Source of the DNA: Pseudomonadota bacterium | GTDB lineage: Bacteria; Pseudomonadota; Gammaproteobacteria; Steroidobacterales; MnTg04 | NCBI GenBank assembly: GCA_022560735.1 | Contig: JADFSO010000016.1 | Span: 1-64,000, forward strand | Length of the DNA stretch: 64,000 nucleotides | Direction of reading: 5' to 3' | Shown: positions 51,478 to 61,236 of the stretch, one piece after another | Layout of the letters: the number at the start of each line of letters is the position of its first letter | Numbering within the stretch: position 1 is the first letter of the stretch | Notes under the pieces: generated by a model | What the model was told of the DNA's origin: nothing | Database searches by the model: none | What the model saw: the letters and a program-made list of their open reading frames with translations, nothing else | Program-made: the position numbers and the translations under genes

Positions 51478-52338
51478 ATGCAGATTCAGGTAGCAAGCTT
51501 TTTCCACCACGCGACATCGACATTCAGCCATGTGGCGGCCGACCCCGATTCGCGACAGGCCGCAATTATCGATTCAGTGCTCGATTTCGATTGCAAGTCC
51601 GGTCGTACCGGTACCGAATCGGCTGATCGCCTCATCGCCTGGCTGGGCGAAAACGAGTACCAGGCAGAGTGGATCCTCGAGACCCACGCGCATGCCGATC
51701 ACCTGAGCGCCGCTATGTACCTGCGCGGCAAGCTCGGCGCAAAAATAGGAATTGGTGAGGGAATCACGATGGTGCAGAAAACCTTTGCGAAAGTTTTCAA
51801 CCTTGCAGACCATTTCCGGCCGGATGGGAGCCAGTTTGACCATTTATTCCGTGACCACGAGGAGATCCGGATCGGGAGTATCCGTGGCCGGGTCATGCAC
51901 ACACCCGGACATACCAACGACAGCGTAACCTATGTGTTCGGCGATGCCGCTTTTGTTGGCGACACGCTGTTCATGCCGGACTTCGGCACTGCGCGCTGCG
52001 ATTTCCCCGGGGGCGATGCCCGCCTCCTCTACCAGTCCATCCAGAAGATTTATGAATTGCCAGACGAAACGCGCTTGTATCTTTGCCATGATTATCCACC
52101 GGCCGGTCGTGAAAAGAGTTGCATGACCACGATCGGAGAGCAGAAAAAACACAATATTCATGTCAACGAGTCCAGCAGCGTCGACCAGTTTGTAAAGATG
52201 CGCAACACCAGGGACGCCCGGCTCGATATGCCGGCGCTGATTCTTCCATCGATCCAGGTCAATATCCGCGCGGGCGCATTGCCGGAACCTGAAGACGACG
52301 GTACCCGTTATCTCAAACTTCCGCTGGACCGGTTCTAG
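51478..52338 (+). CDS. MBL-fold hydrolase, ETHE1/persulfide dioxygenase-like
   Basis: A 286-residue metallo-beta-lactamase-fold protein. The metal motif HAHADH is at 70-75, with His145 in TPGHT, Asp162 in VGDTLF and His204 in LCHDY, all expected for the glyoxalase II/ETHE1 group. The overall sequence and the absence of a long C-terminal substrate domain of glyoxalase II favour the persulfide dioxygenase-like branch (a single iron via two His and Asp), but the assignment is at family level. No rhodanese domain is fused. It is the first gene after pilQ in the inserted cassette and ends 13 bases before the RND gene. Confidence 0.88.
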   Translation: MQIQVASFFHHATSTFSHVAADPDSRQAAIIDSVLDFDCKSGRTGTESADRLIAWLGENEYQAEWILETHAHADHLSAAMYLRGKLGAKIGIGEGITMVQKTFAKVFNLADHFRPDGSQFDHLFRDHEEIRIGSIRGRVMHTPGHTNDSVTYVFGDAAFVGDTLFMPDFGTARCDFPGGDARLLYQSIQKIYELPDETRLYLCHDYPPAGREKSCMTTIGEQKKHNIHVNESSSVDQFVKMRNTRDARLDMPALILPSIQVNIRAGALPEPEDDGTRYLKLPLDRF

Positions 52339-52351
52339 GGCGCTTCCGGCG

Positions 52352-54955
52352 ATGACTCACTGGATAGCCAATCTGGCCACCTCGAGACCCCGGACGATCT
52401 ATCTGTTTGTCGCCCTTTTGACCCTGGGGCTGGGCTTGCAGATTCCATCGATCAGGATCGATACAGACCCCGAGAACATGCTGCCGCAGGATCAGCCCGA
52501 TCGCGCATTTCACAACGAAACCAAGAAAAAATTCGGTCTTGCCGACGCGATCGTGGTTGGCGCGGTCAACGACGACGATCCGGAGGGTATTTACAACGTC
52601 CGTTCGCTGGCGGCGATCCATCGGGTCAGTCAGGAAATCCTCAAGATCGATGGGGTAGTGCGCCATGACCTGATGTCACTGTCGGTGGTCGATAATGTCA
52701 GCCAGGATGGTGCCGGCGCGATCAGTTTCGAATGGCTGATGCACGAGGCGCCGCAGACCGGAAAGCAGGCGCTGGCGATACGTGAGGCGGTAGAGCGTTT
52801 GCCCTTGCTGATGAATACACTGGTCTCCGGCGATGGCAAGGCGGCTGCGATTTATGTGCCGATTGTCCGCAAGGACCAAAGCTACCGGATCTCCCGCGAG
52901 ATCGAGCAGATTATCGCTCGCTCGCTTGCCGGGAGCGGCGCAACCGACAGTTACCACATTACCGGTCTGCCGGTGGCCGAGGACACTTTCGGCCACGAAA
53001 TGTTTGTCCAGATGGGAATATCGGCGCCACTGGCAGGGCTGGCCATTTTTCTCTTGATGTGGTTTTTCTTCCGCAACGCCGCGCTGGTGGTAGCGCCGAT
53101 GATCGTTGCGATGGCGACCGTCATCTCCGCCATGGGCCTGATGATCGGCATGGGCTTTACCGTCCACATCATGAGTTCGATGATACCGATTTTCCTGATG
53201 CCCATCGCCGTCGTGGATTCCGTCCACATCCTGTCGGAGTTTGCTGACACTTTTCAGGAGGGTGACGATGTCGGGGTGGCGATTCGCCGGGTCGTCAGGC
53301 GCTTGTTCAGGCCCATGCTGTTTACCTCGGTGACCTCGACTGTAGGATTCCTGTCACTGGCGATAACGCCGATTCCACCCGTGCAGGTTTTTGGAATATT
53401 CGTCGGATTTGGCATCATGCTCGCGTTTCTTCTGACCATCGTTTTTGTCCCTGCCTACATTGTGCGCATGAGCCCGGCCCAGCTCAGAGCGCTGCAAAAA
53501 TCACACCGGGGGCAGGGCAAACCAGGAATGTTATCGCGCCTGCTGCCGCCGCTTGGCCGGTTTTCGACGGCCAATGCCGTGAAGCTGATGGTCGCCTTTG
53601 CAGTTGTTTTCGGGCTGAGCATCCTCGGGCTAAGCCGAATCCAGATCAACGACAACCCGGTAAACTGGTTCAAGTCGGATCACCGCATCCGGGTTGCCGA
53701 CGCAGCGCTTAACCGCCATTTTGCCGGCACCTACGATGCGTTCCTGGTGCTGCGGCAGCACGGGCAGGATGCCTACCAACAGTTTTCCGGGCAAGCAGAG
53801 AAAATTCTCGCTCGCGCACGGCTCGCTGGGGTGGATCTGGATGCCATCGGGTGGGATGCGGCGGCCAGGACCGGTCTGGACGATCCTGGTGAGCAGCTGG
53901 ATGCCATGGTCACGGGGCTGGACGATGCATTGTTCGATGCTGGCGACGCAGAAATTCCTTATCTTGAAGACTTGCTTGCGTCTGCCGAGGCCGCGCAAAG
54001 CCAGGCGAAGTATTTCCAGCAACCCGAGGCCGTGCGGCTGCTCGAAACCCTGCAGCGGGTGCTTGCCGACAGCGCTCATGTAGGCAAGACCAACGCGCTG
54101 CCGGATTTGCTCAAGACCGTCAACCGCGAATTGCTCGGCGGCATGGCGGCGGATTTTGCGATCCCGGTCACCACGGCCGGGATAGCCCAGACGCTGCTGG
54201 TCTATCAGTCCTCCCATCGCCCCCGCGACCTTTGGCACATGGTCACGCCAGACTACCGCTCCGCGGTTATCTGGCTGCAATTGCGCAGCGGCGACAACCA
54301 GGACATGAGCGAGGTGATGGCGCGGCTCGATGCGTACCTGGCAGACCACCCATTGCCAGCGGGGCTGAGCAGCAGGTGGGCCGGCAAGACCTATATCAAT
54401 GTCGTCTGGCAGGACGCGATGGTGGCGGGCATGGCCAAAAGCCTGCTGGGCGCTTTCGTCGTGGTGCTGATCATGATGATCGTACTGTTTCGATCGTTTT
54501 TGTACGGCGTGCTTGCCATGTTGCCGCTGACCATCACGATCACGCTGATTTATGGCCTGATCGGCTGGATCGGCAAGGACTATGACATGCCGATCGCCGT
54601 GCTTTCGGCGCTGACCCTTGGCTTGTCGGTGGATTTCGCGATCCACTTCCTCGAGCGCGCACGGGCAATCCACCACGAAACCGGTTCGTTTGCATCGACG
54701 ATGAAGCAAATGTTCAAGGAGCCGGCCCGGGCGATCACGCGCAACACCGTTGTCGTCGCCATCGGCTTTACGCCGCTGCTGTTCGCGCCGTTGCTGCCGT
54801 ATGTAACGGTTGGCGCATTCCTGGCAGGAATCATGGCAGTTTCGGCGATCGTTACCCTGATCTTGCTGCCGGCGATGTTAAGCATCCTGCGCGGCCGCCT
54901 GTTGCCTGAGACCCAGGGCTTCGTCAGTGCGAGCGAATCGCACACCGGAGGTTGA
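52352..54955 (+). CDS. RND-superfamily exporter (MMPL family)
   Basis: An 867-residue inner-membrane transporter with about 12 helices in two similar halves. Each half has a large periplasmic loop (about 40-230 and 440-660). Transmembrane helices contain the proton-relay type segments (FMPIAVVDSVHILSEFADTF with Asp in TM4, and LTLGLSVDFAIHFLERARA in TM10), and the soluble loops are typical of MMPL/COG1033 exporters, which move lipids or other hydrophobic compounds. No membrane-fusion-protein gene is present. It overlaps the LolA-like gene by 3 codons region (its stop lies before ATG 54958), and a barrel follows, so a periplasm-spanning export path is inferred; the cargo is unknown. Confidence 0.9.
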   Translation: MTHWIANLATSRPRTIYLFVALLTLGLGLQIPSIRIDTDPENMLPQDQPDRAFHNETKKKFGLADAIVVGAVNDDDPEGIYNVRSLAAIHRVSQEILKIDGVVRHDLMSLSVVDNVSQDGAGAISFEWLMHEAPQTGKQALAIREAVERLPLLMNTLVSGDGKAAAIYVPIVRKDQSYRISREIEQIIARSLAGSGATDSYHITGLPVAEDTFGHEMFVQMGISAPLAGLAIFLLMWFFFRNAALVVAPMIVAMATVISAMGLMIGMGFTVHIMSSMIPIFLMPIAVVDSVHILSEFADTFQEGDDVGVAIRRVVRRLFRPMLFTSVTSTVGFLSLAITPIPPVQVFGIFVGFGIMLAFLLTIVFVPAYIVRMSPAQLRALQKSHRGQGKPGMLSRLLPPLGRFSTANAVKLMVAFAVVFGLSILGLSRIQINDNPVNWFKSDHRIRVADAALNRHFAGTYDAFLVLRQHGQDAYQQFSGQAEKILARARLAGVDLDAIGWDAAARTGLDDPGEQLDAMVTGLDDALFDAGDAEIPYLEDLLASAEAAQSQAKYFQQPEAVRLLETLQRVLADSAHVGKTNALPDLLKTVNRELLGGMAADFAIPVTTAGIAQTLLVYQSSHRPRDLWHMVTPDYRSAVIWLQLRSGDNQDMSEVMARLDAYLADHPLPAGLSSRWAGKTYINVVWQDAMVAGMAKSLLGAFVVVLIMMIVLFRSFLYGVLAMLPLTITITLIYGLIGWIGKDYDMPIAVLSALTLGLSVDFAIHFLERARAIHHETGSFASTMKQMFKEPARAITRNTVVVAIGFTPLLFAPLLPYVTVGAFLAGIMAVSAIVTLILLPAMLSILRGRLLPETQGFVSASESHTGG

Positions 54956-54957
54956 AT

Positions 54958-55764
54958 ATGCAAGCTGGACTCGTTGCAAGCCTGGCGCTGGCGCTGCTGG
55001 GCGTACCCGTATTTTCCCTTGCGGCGGATCTCACCGATGCGGCTGAAATTATCCAGCGAGCCAATCTTGCCGCTTATTATGCCGGCGACGACGGGCGCAG
55101 CGACGCACGTATGCGAATCAGGGATGGCCAGGGTCGCGAACAACTGCGGCAATTTACGATTCTCCGGCGCGACCGCGAAGACGGCGGCGATCAGGATTTC
55201 ATGGTGTTCTTCAGCCGCCCTGCCGATGTGCGCGGCATGGTATTCCAGGTGGCAAAGCACATCGACGGCGATGACGATCGCTGGCTGTACCTGCCGGGCC
55301 TGGACCTGGTGAAACGTATATCGGCCGGCGACAAGCGGACCAGTTTTGTCGGCTCGCATTTTTTTTACGAAGATATTTCCGGACGTAATCCGAATGACGA
55401 TCACCACGTGCTGACCGGCAGCGACGCTCAGTCCTACGTGCTGGAGAACACGCCAAAAAATCCGGCCACGGTAGAATTCAAGAGCTACACCGTGTGGGTG
55501 GACAAGCAGACCTTTCTGCCAATGAAAATCGAATATATCAACGAGATCGGCGAAATTTACCGGCGTATGGAAGTTCTTGAAGTCAAATCCATCCAGGGGT
55601 ATCCAACGGCCATTCGTTCGAAAATGAACGATTTGCAAGGCGGTGGCCATACGCTGCTGGAATTTCGCTATACCCGCTTTGACCTGGGACTGCCCCAGGA
55701 GGTTTTCAGCGAACGCTCGCTGCGTAATCCGCCACGCCAATGGCTGAAACGGCCATCCGGATAG
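54958..55764 (+). CDS. LolA-like periplasmic lipid/lipoprotein carrier domain protein
   Basis: A 268-residue exported protein: residues 1-24 form a signal peptide (cleavage after SLAA). The mature part follows the outer-membrane-lipoprotein-sorting (LolA_like) family pattern, with DGQGREQLRQFTILRR, DFMVFFSRPADVRGMVFQV, WLYLPGLDLVKRISAGDKRTSFVGSHFFYEDISGR and TVWVDKQTFLPMKIEYIN. Proteins of this family occur beside MMPL transporters and probably carry hydrophobic cargo across the periplasm. I use the ATG at 54958, three bases after the RND stop; a TTG six bases earlier overlaps that stop. Confidence 0.86.
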   Translation: MQAGLVASLALALLGVPVFSLAADLTDAAEIIQRANLAAYYAGDDGRSDARMRIRDGQGREQLRQFTILRRDREDGGDQDFMVFFSRPADVRGMVFQVAKHIDGDDDRWLYLPGLDLVKRISAGDKRTSFVGSHFFYEDISGRNPNDDHHVLTGSDAQSYVLENTPKNPATVEFKSYTVWVDKQTFLPMKIEYINEIGEIYRRMEVLEVKSIQGYPTAIRSKMNDLQGGGHTLLEFRYTRFDLGLPQEVFSERSLRNPPRQWLKRPSG

Positions 55765-55787
55765 CCGTAGTACCTGGAGTTAGCAGC

Positions 55788-57080
55788 ATGAAATTGCGCC
55801 TGATCGTACTGCTGCTGTTGTTCTCGCCCGCGCTGCTCGCTGAAGACCAGGGCGTCGTCGTCGAAGACGATTGGGATGACGACTGGGGCGAGGAAACAAC
55901 GGAAGACATGCCATTCCATGGCTTCGTCGAGGCGGGTTTCGGGAGCCGTTTGCAGAGCGATTCTGCCGTTGGACGGCGTACGACACTGGCCGAAACCAGG
56001 TTTCGTGGCGAGACGGAGCTTGTCCGTGAGCGGTGGTCGCTGGCGCTAAAAGCCGACCTTTATGCTGACGATGTAGAAGCTGCGCTGGATGCCAATGTTC
56101 GTGAGCTGGCGTTGGTGTTTGCGCCAGCCGCCAACGTGGATATCAAGATTGGCCGGCAGGTGCTGACCTGGGGTACCGGCGACTTCCTGTTCCTGAATGA
56201 CCTGTTTCCAAAGGATTTCGTTTCCTTTTTTACCGGCCGTGACGATGAGTACCTGAAAGCGCCATCAAACACCGTGCGTGCCAGCGTGTTTGGCAAGGCT
56301 ATCAATATAGATCTGGCCTGGACACCGGTCTTTGCCGACGATAGATTCCTGAACGGCAAGCGATTCTCATTTTTCTCGGCATTCGCAGGCGGCATCGTTG
56401 CCCCCGACCCGCCGCTGGTTGCGCAAAAGCCCGGGCGCAGCCTGGGCAATGGCGAGCTTGCCGCGCGTTTGTACAAGACGGCCAACTCTGTCGAATATGC
56501 GGCCTATGTCTATATCGGTTTCTGGAAACAGCCGCTGGGCGTCACTGCCCGGCAGACGCTGTTTTTCCCCAGGCTCAGCGTCTATGGTGCGAGCCTGCGC
56601 CGGCCGGCATGGGGGGGTATCGCCAACTTCGAATTTGCCTTTTACGATAGCCGGGACGATCGCTCGGGTGACGACCCGCTGGTAGCCAATTCACAACTGC
56701 GCCTGTTGCTCGGTTATGAAAGGGAGCTGGTTGCCCGCCTGAGCCTTGGCTTGCAGTTATATGGCGAGTGGACCTCGCACCACGGACGCTTGTTGCAAAA
56801 CTCGCTCACCCCGCAGTTTGAGGCAGAGCAACTGCGTACTTTGCTGACCACGCGCCTGAACTACCACGATGCACGTGACCGGTGGCAGCATTCGCTGTTT
56901 GTGTTCGTCTCCCCGAGTGACAGCGATTACCACCTGCGGCCCCAGGTCCGTTACCGGATGAACGATGCCTGGAGTTTCATCGGCGGCGCCAACCTGTTTG
57001 GCGGCAGCAAGCCATACACGTTTTTTGGGCAACTCGAAGACAACAGCAATATTTTTGCGCGTGCTCGCTACAGTTTTTGA
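55788..57080 (+). CDS. Predicted outer-membrane beta-barrel protein of the RND cassette
   Basis: A 430-residue protein. A signal peptide (1-20, cleavage near LLAED) is followed by a very acidic segment (DDWDDDWGEETTED) and repeated amphipathic strands with aromatic girdles (FVEAGFGSRLQSD; ETELVRERWSLALKADLYADDVEAAL; ARASVFGK). It ends in RARYSF, the terminal aromatic signature for BAM-assembled barrels. The fold resembles DUF1302-type or porin-like barrels seen beside MMPL exporters, but I do not assign a family. ATG 55788 has a GGAG site; the longer frame back to 55740 overlaps the LolA-like gene. It probably forms the outer-membrane exit for the system. Confidence 0.8.
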   Translation: MKLRLIVLLLLFSPALLAEDQGVVVEDDWDDDWGEETTEDMPFHGFVEAGFGSRLQSDSAVGRRTTLAETRFRGETELVRERWSLALKADLYADDVEAALDANVRELALVFAPAANVDIKIGRQVLTWGTGDFLFLNDLFPKDFVSFFTGRDDEYLKAPSNTVRASVFGKAINIDLAWTPVFADDRFLNGKRFSFFSAFAGGIVAPDPPLVAQKPGRSLGNGELAARLYKTANSVEYAAYVYIGFWKQPLGVTARQTLFFPRLSVYGASLRRPAWGGIANFEFAFYDSRDDRSGDDPLVANSQLRLLLGYERELVARLSLGLQLYGEWTSHHGRLLQNSLTPQFEAEQLRTLLTTRLNYHDARDRWQHSLFVFVSPSDSDYHLRPQVRYRMNDAWSFIGGANLFGGSKPYTFFGQLEDNSNIFARARYSF

Positions 57081-57175
57081 TTGAGAAATAGCGACGACCA
57101 GGCCGATCGCCGGTGAAAATTGCCTGTTATTCGATCGTGTCCGGGTGGCGGGATGCGGCTTTGGCCGGTTAAGCT

Positions 57176-57721
57176 GTGGCAATGAGTCCAGGCGCCGAAA
57201 AAAGCAGTTGCGCGAGCATATTCCTGGTTGGCCCGATGGGCGCCGGAAAAACCGCGGTCGGGCGGCGGCTCGGCAAGGCACTGGGTGTGCCGTTTTACGA
57301 TACCGATCTCGAGATACAGAAACAGACCGGCGTCGATATTGGATTCATATTCGAAAAAGAAGGAGAAAGCGGTTTTCGCCAGCGCGAGGCAGAGGCGATC
57401 GACCGGCTGACGCAACTGCCATCCATCGTACTGGCCACCGGCGGTGGTGCGTTGCTCGATCCGCAGAACAGGAGCAGGCTGTCGCAAAGGGGACGAGTGG
57501 TTTATCTGCGCGTGAGCGTCACGCAACAGCTAAGGCGTACCAGGCTGGTTGCCAACAGGCCCTTGCTGGAGGACGACAGCCCCGAAAAAACGCTGGCGAA
57601 ACTCGCCGGGCAAAGAGAGCCGATGTACGAGAAAATGGCCGACCTGACCATCAATACGAATGGCCGGAAAGTACCGGCGGTTACCGCCGAAATCATAAAC
57701 TGGGTCAAGGGCGACAGGTGA
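57176..57721 (+). CDS. aroK: Shikimate kinase
   Basis: A 181-residue enzyme of the aromatic amino acid pathway that phosphorylates shikimate. Walker A GPMGAGKT is at 19-26, FYDTDLEIQKQTGVDIGFIFEKEGESGFRQREAEAI carries the shikimate-binding Asp and Arg, and LATGGGALLD and LVANRPLL complete the set. The GTG at 57176 is used; ATG 57182 is an equal choice. In many gammaproteobacteria aroK follows pilQ directly; here 5.8 kb of other genes lie between. Confidence 0.96.
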   Translation: MAMSPGAEKSSCASIFLVGPMGAGKTAVGRRLGKALGVPFYDTDLEIQKQTGVDIGFIFEKEGESGFRQREAEAIDRLTQLPSIVLATGGGALLDPQNRSRLSQRGRVVYLRVSVTQQLRRTRLVANRPLLEDDSPEKTLAKLAGQREPMYEKMADLTINTNGRKVPAVTAEIINWVKGDR

Positions 57722-57728
57722 TGCGGCA

Positions 57729-58802
57729 GTGAAAACAGTGACGGTCAATGTGGCCAGCGGTTCCTACCCCGTCCATATTGGGCGCGGCCTGCTCAGTGAC
57801 TCGGCTCTGCTCGCGGGCATGGTACCGGGGAAGCAGGTTTTCCTGGTTAGCAACGAAACCGTCGGCCCTCTGCACGCGGCTGCCGTGGAGAAAGCGCTGG
57901 GGGCGTTTGAGATCTCTAAATATGAGCTCCCCGATGGTGAGCGATTCAAGAACCTGGAATATTTTTCGCTGCTGCTGGATCGACTGGTTGATTCGGGCAT
58001 GCATCGGGACGCCACGATTGTATCGCTGGGGGGTGGCGTCGTTTCGGATATCGCGGGTTTTGCCGCTGCCTGTTACCAGCGAGGCATCGCCCATATTATT
58101 TGTCCGACCACCTTGCTGGCCCAGGTAGATGCAGCGATCGGCGGCAAGACGGCGATCAACCACGCCGGTGGAAAAAACCTGGTCGGTGCTTTTCACCAGC
58201 CGATCGGCGTGGTTGCCGATGTCGCGACGCTGGATACGCTCGATGACCGGCAGATGCGAGCCGGGATGGCCGAGATTGTGAAATCAGCGCTGATCGCGGA
58301 CGAGGCTTTTTTTGGCTGGCTGGAAAGTCACGCCGGCGAGGTGCTGCTGCGCGATCGGCAGGCGTTGATCCACGCGATAGAAACGACCTGCCGGATCAAG
58401 GCTCGAATCGTGGCGGCGGACGAAAAAGAATCCGGATCGCGCGCCTTATTGAATCTCGGTCATAGTTTTGCCCACGCGATCGAGGCCGAGTCGGATTATC
58501 GGTATTTGCATGGCGAGGCGGTGGCGGTGGGCTTGCTGCTGGCGGCCGAGGTTGCCGTGCGTGTAGGTCTGGCAGACGCGGAGCTGGTCCAGCGAATCCG
58601 AAGTCTCAACGAGCAGTGCGGGCTGCCAACCGGTATTGAAGGTCTGGATCCGGGCAAGCTGGCAAAAAAAATGACCATGGACAAAAAGGTTTTATCCGGA
58701 AAGCTGACGCTGGTCTTGCCCGAAGAGCCGGGCAGCGTCGTGCTTTGCGATAGTTTTGATCCCGCCTTACCCGAGTCTGTGATGCGCGAGTATTGTCGCT
58801 GA
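57729..58802 (+). CDS. aroB: 3-dehydroquinate synthase
   Basis: A 357-residue NAD- and zinc-dependent enzyme of the shikimate pathway. The signature GGGVVSDIAGFAAACYQRGI, the PTTLLAQVDAAIGGKTAIN motif, the zinc ligand regions AEIVKSALIAD and NLGHSFAHAIEAES are present. GTG 57729 is used, 7 bases after aroK, so the two genes form one transcript. Confidence 0.97.
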   Translation: MKTVTVNVASGSYPVHIGRGLLSDSALLAGMVPGKQVFLVSNETVGPLHAAAVEKALGAFEISKYELPDGERFKNLEYFSLLLDRLVDSGMHRDATIVSLGGGVVSDIAGFAAACYQRGIAHIICPTTLLAQVDAAIGGKTAINHAGGKNLVGAFHQPIGVVADVATLDTLDDRQMRAGMAEIVKSALIADEAFFGWLESHAGEVLLRDRQALIHAIETTCRIKARIVAADEKESGSRALLNLGHSFAHAIEAESDYRYLHGEAVAVGLLLAAEVAVRVGLADAELVQRIRSLNEQCGLPTGIEGLDPGKLAKKMTMDKKVLSGKLTLVLPEEPGSVVLCDSFDPALPESVMREYCR

Positions 58803-59959
58803 TGCCGAGCCTGGCTGCCGGGTCTGCGCTCGCGCCATGGGCTGCCCATGATGACCAGAGCCGCGGCCGATTGTACCCGGAACCGCCAGCTCATCCGCGC
58901 TCGGAATTTCAACGTGACCGCGACCGGATAATTCACTGTGGCGCTTTCAGACGCCTGATGTACAAGACCCAGGTGTTCGTCAATCACGAAGGCGATATGT
59001 ACCGCACGCGGCTGACGCATTCACTGGAAGTGTCCCAGATTGGCCGCTCCGTCGCCGTTGCCCTGGGGCTCAATGAGCATCTGACCGAGGCGATATGCCT
59101 GGCGCACGACCTCGGCCACACGCCCTTTGGCCACGCCGGACAAGAGGCGCTGAATGATTGTATGCGGGAGCATGGCGGGTTCGAGCACAACCTGCAGTCG
59201 TTGCGCGTCGTGGACAAGCTGGAAGAAAAATACGCCGAGTTTCCCGGGCTGAACCTGTGTTTTGAAACCCGGGAAGGAATACTCAAACACTGCTCGAGGC
59301 GCAACGCCCGCGAGCTCGGCGAGCTGGGAGAGCGGTTTCTCGACAGGCAACAGCCGGGGCTGGAAGCGCAATTGGCCAATCTCGCGGACGAAATTGCCTA
59401 TAACAATCACGATGTCGATGACGGGTTGAGGGCCGGGATGATCAGTATCGAGCAGTTGTGCGAGCTCGAGATTTTCAACACCTGTTACCAGGAAGTGGTG
59501 GCGAAGTATCCTGAGCTAATCGAGAGAACGGTCATTCACGAAACCGTTCGCTGCATGATCAACCACGTGGTCTGCGACCTGATCGAAAACACCCGCAGGG
59601 AACTCGATCGTGTGTCGCCGGCGTCTATAGACGATGTTCGCCGGCACGGCAAGTCGATGCTGGATATGAGCGCAGGGGTCGGCAAGGCGCATCGCGAATT
59701 GAAGCGCTTTTTGCGCCAGACGCTGTACAGCCATGAACGGGTGCGGCGAATGACCGATAAGGCGGATCGCATCATGCGCAGCCTGTTTTCCTGCTACATG
59801 TCGCGACCGGATTTGCTGTCTGAACGGCTTGGGTCCGTTGGTGAAGGCGCTGCGGAGGAGACACGGGCGCGAGCGGTCGCGGACTATATCGCCGGGATGA
59901 CGGACAGGTTTGCGCTCGGTGAGTACCAGCGGCTGATCGAGCCGGGAGATGAACGATGA
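58802..59959 (+). CDS. dgt: Deoxyguanosinetriphosphate triphosphohydrolase-like protein
   Basis: A 385-residue HD-domain enzyme that removes triphosphate from dNTPs. The HD ligands are His73 (THSLEV), His102-Asp103 (LAHDLGHTPFGHAG) and a later Asp in DEIAYNNHDVDDGL. The N-terminal RSEFQRDRDRIIHCGAFRRLMYKTQVF matches the family. The ATG overlaps the aroB stop (TGATG). It shares the aroKB operon. Confidence 0.95.
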   Translation: MPSLAAGSALAPWAAHDDQSRGRLYPEPPAHPRSEFQRDRDRIIHCGAFRRLMYKTQVFVNHEGDMYRTRLTHSLEVSQIGRSVAVALGLNEHLTEAICLAHDLGHTPFGHAGQEALNDCMREHGGFEHNLQSLRVVDKLEEKYAEFPGLNLCFETREGILKHCSRRNARELGELGERFLDRQQPGLEAQLANLADEIAYNNHDVDDGLRAGMISIEQLCELEIFNTCYQEVVAKYPELIERTVIHETVRCMINHVVCDLIENTRRELDRVSPASIDDVRRHGKSMLDMSAGVGKAHRELKRFLRQTLYSHERVRRMTDKADRIMRSLFSCYMSRPDLLSERLGSVGEGAAEETRARAVADYIAGMTDRFALGEYQRLIEPGDER

Positions 59960-60444
59960 GGAAGACCTGCGGAATTGTTCTCGCTGCGCTGCTGATTATT
60001 GCGTGCCAGGGTCAGCAACCGCCTGATCCCCAGGTGGCGCCGGCGGAGACCCGGGAAATTCAGATCCTTGACCTGGCCATGGAGCGCGCGTTGATCGAGA
60101 AGAAAATTCCCGATCACGGCCTGCTTGCGGATCCGCGGAAAGTGATATTGTCCGACCGGAATCTGCCGGCCGAATGGAAGCCGAGGCTCGCCGGGGTCGA
60201 AATCGTGGTACTGAGCAAGGCGGAAATCGAGACCCGGGCGAACCGGGATGGCGACTTCCTGTTTATTTATGTTTCTGAACTGAGTTTTCCGGACAGCGAC
60301 ACCGCCAGTATCCGCGTGCACAGCATGTGGGCGAAGGCGAAGGATTCAAATGTCGTGTATCTCAGCGGCGGTGGATTCGTCGTGCTTTACGAGAAGGACG
60401 GCGATACCTGGAAGGAGGCCAGCAGCGCGAGCTGGATTTCATGA
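59956..60444 (+). CDS. Lipoprotein of unknown function
   Basis: A 162-residue protein with a signal peptide and lipobox (LIIAC, Cys at about 17). The mature part has no motif that I recognise; it contains a mixed alpha/beta region with strands such as VEIVVLSKAEIETR and FLFIYVSELSF, and ends with ASSASWIS. It overlaps dgt by 4 bases (ATGA) and is probably in the same transcript as dgt. A single-protein outer-membrane or periplasmic role is inferred. Confidence 0.82.
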   Translation: MRKTCGIVLAALLIIACQGQQPPDPQVAPAETREIQILDLAMERALIEKKIPDHGLLADPRKVILSDRNLPAEWKPRLAGVEIVVLSKAEIETRANRDGDFLFIYVSELSFPDSDTASIRVHSMWAKAKDSNVVYLSGGGFVVLYEKDGDTWKEASSASWIS

Positions 60445-60508
60445 AACCCGGTAAGCGGGTGAGGTGATACAATGCGCCGGATTTTTAGCAGCAGGAACAG
60501 ACCTTTTC

Positions 60509-61222
60509 ATGAGTGACGGAATTCCCCCCGAACAGCGGCTGATATTCGCGATGGATGTTCCCGACGCCGAACGGGCACGCTCGCTGGCAATCGAATTGGG
60601 TGACTCGGTGAAGTTTTACAAGCTCGGTCTTGAGCTGATGATGGCGGGCGGATATTTCGAGTTGCTGGACTGGCTGGTGGCGCGGGACAAACAGGTTTTC
60701 GTCGATCTCAAGTTTTTTGACGTCCCGGCAACGGTGGCCGCAGCCGTTCGGCGCCTGAACAACCGCGGCATCACTTTTACGACGGTACATGGGAACCAGT
60801 CGATCATGGAGGCCGCGGCCGAGGCCAAGGGAGATGTCAAAATCCTTGCCGTTACGGTGTTGACCAGCCTCGATCGTGGCGATCTGGATGACCTGGGATT
60901 TAGCTGCGATGTTGAGGACCTGGTGCTATCGAGGGCGCGCAGAGCCCTTGAGGCCGGCTGTGATGGCGTGGTTTCATCAGGCCTTGAGGCGCCACGGCTC
61001 AGAGAATTCATTGACCATCGGCTGTTGGTTGTCGTTCCAGGCATTCGTCCGCTTGACAATCGCCCGGTGGATGACCAGAAACGGGTGGTCAGTGTAGAAC
61101 AGGCTTTTGCCAATGGCGCGGACTATATCGTTATCGGTCGCCCCATACGCGACGCGGACAACCCGCGAGCCGCTGCCGAGAGCATCCAGGAAAGCATCGC
61201 CAAGAGTTTTGCGGCGGCCTGA
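60509..61222 (+). CDS. pyrF: Orotidine 5'-phosphate decarboxylase
   Basis: A 237-residue enzyme that makes UMP from OMP. The catalytic DxKxxD array is Asp66, Lys68 and Asp71 in [11 protein letters not shown], with IFAMDVPD at the N-terminus and the phosphate-binding GIRP and IVIGRPI segments near the end. The start at ATG 60509 is chosen; the open frame extends 45 bases further upstream without support. It precedes hemE by 14 bases. Confidence 0.96.
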   Translation: MSDGIPPEQRLIFAMDVPDAERARSLAIELGDSVKFYKLGLELMMAGGYFELLDWLVARDKQVFVDLKFFDVPATVAAAVRRLNNRGITFTTVHGNQSIMEAAAEAKGDVKILAVTVLTSLDRGDLDDLGFSCDVEDLVLSRARRALEAGCDGVVSSGLEAPRLREFIDHRLLVVVPGIRPLDNRPVDDQKRVVSVEQAFANGADYIVIGRPIRDADNPRAAAESIQESIAKSFAAA

Positions 61223-61236
61223 CAGGGTTTCGTGCG

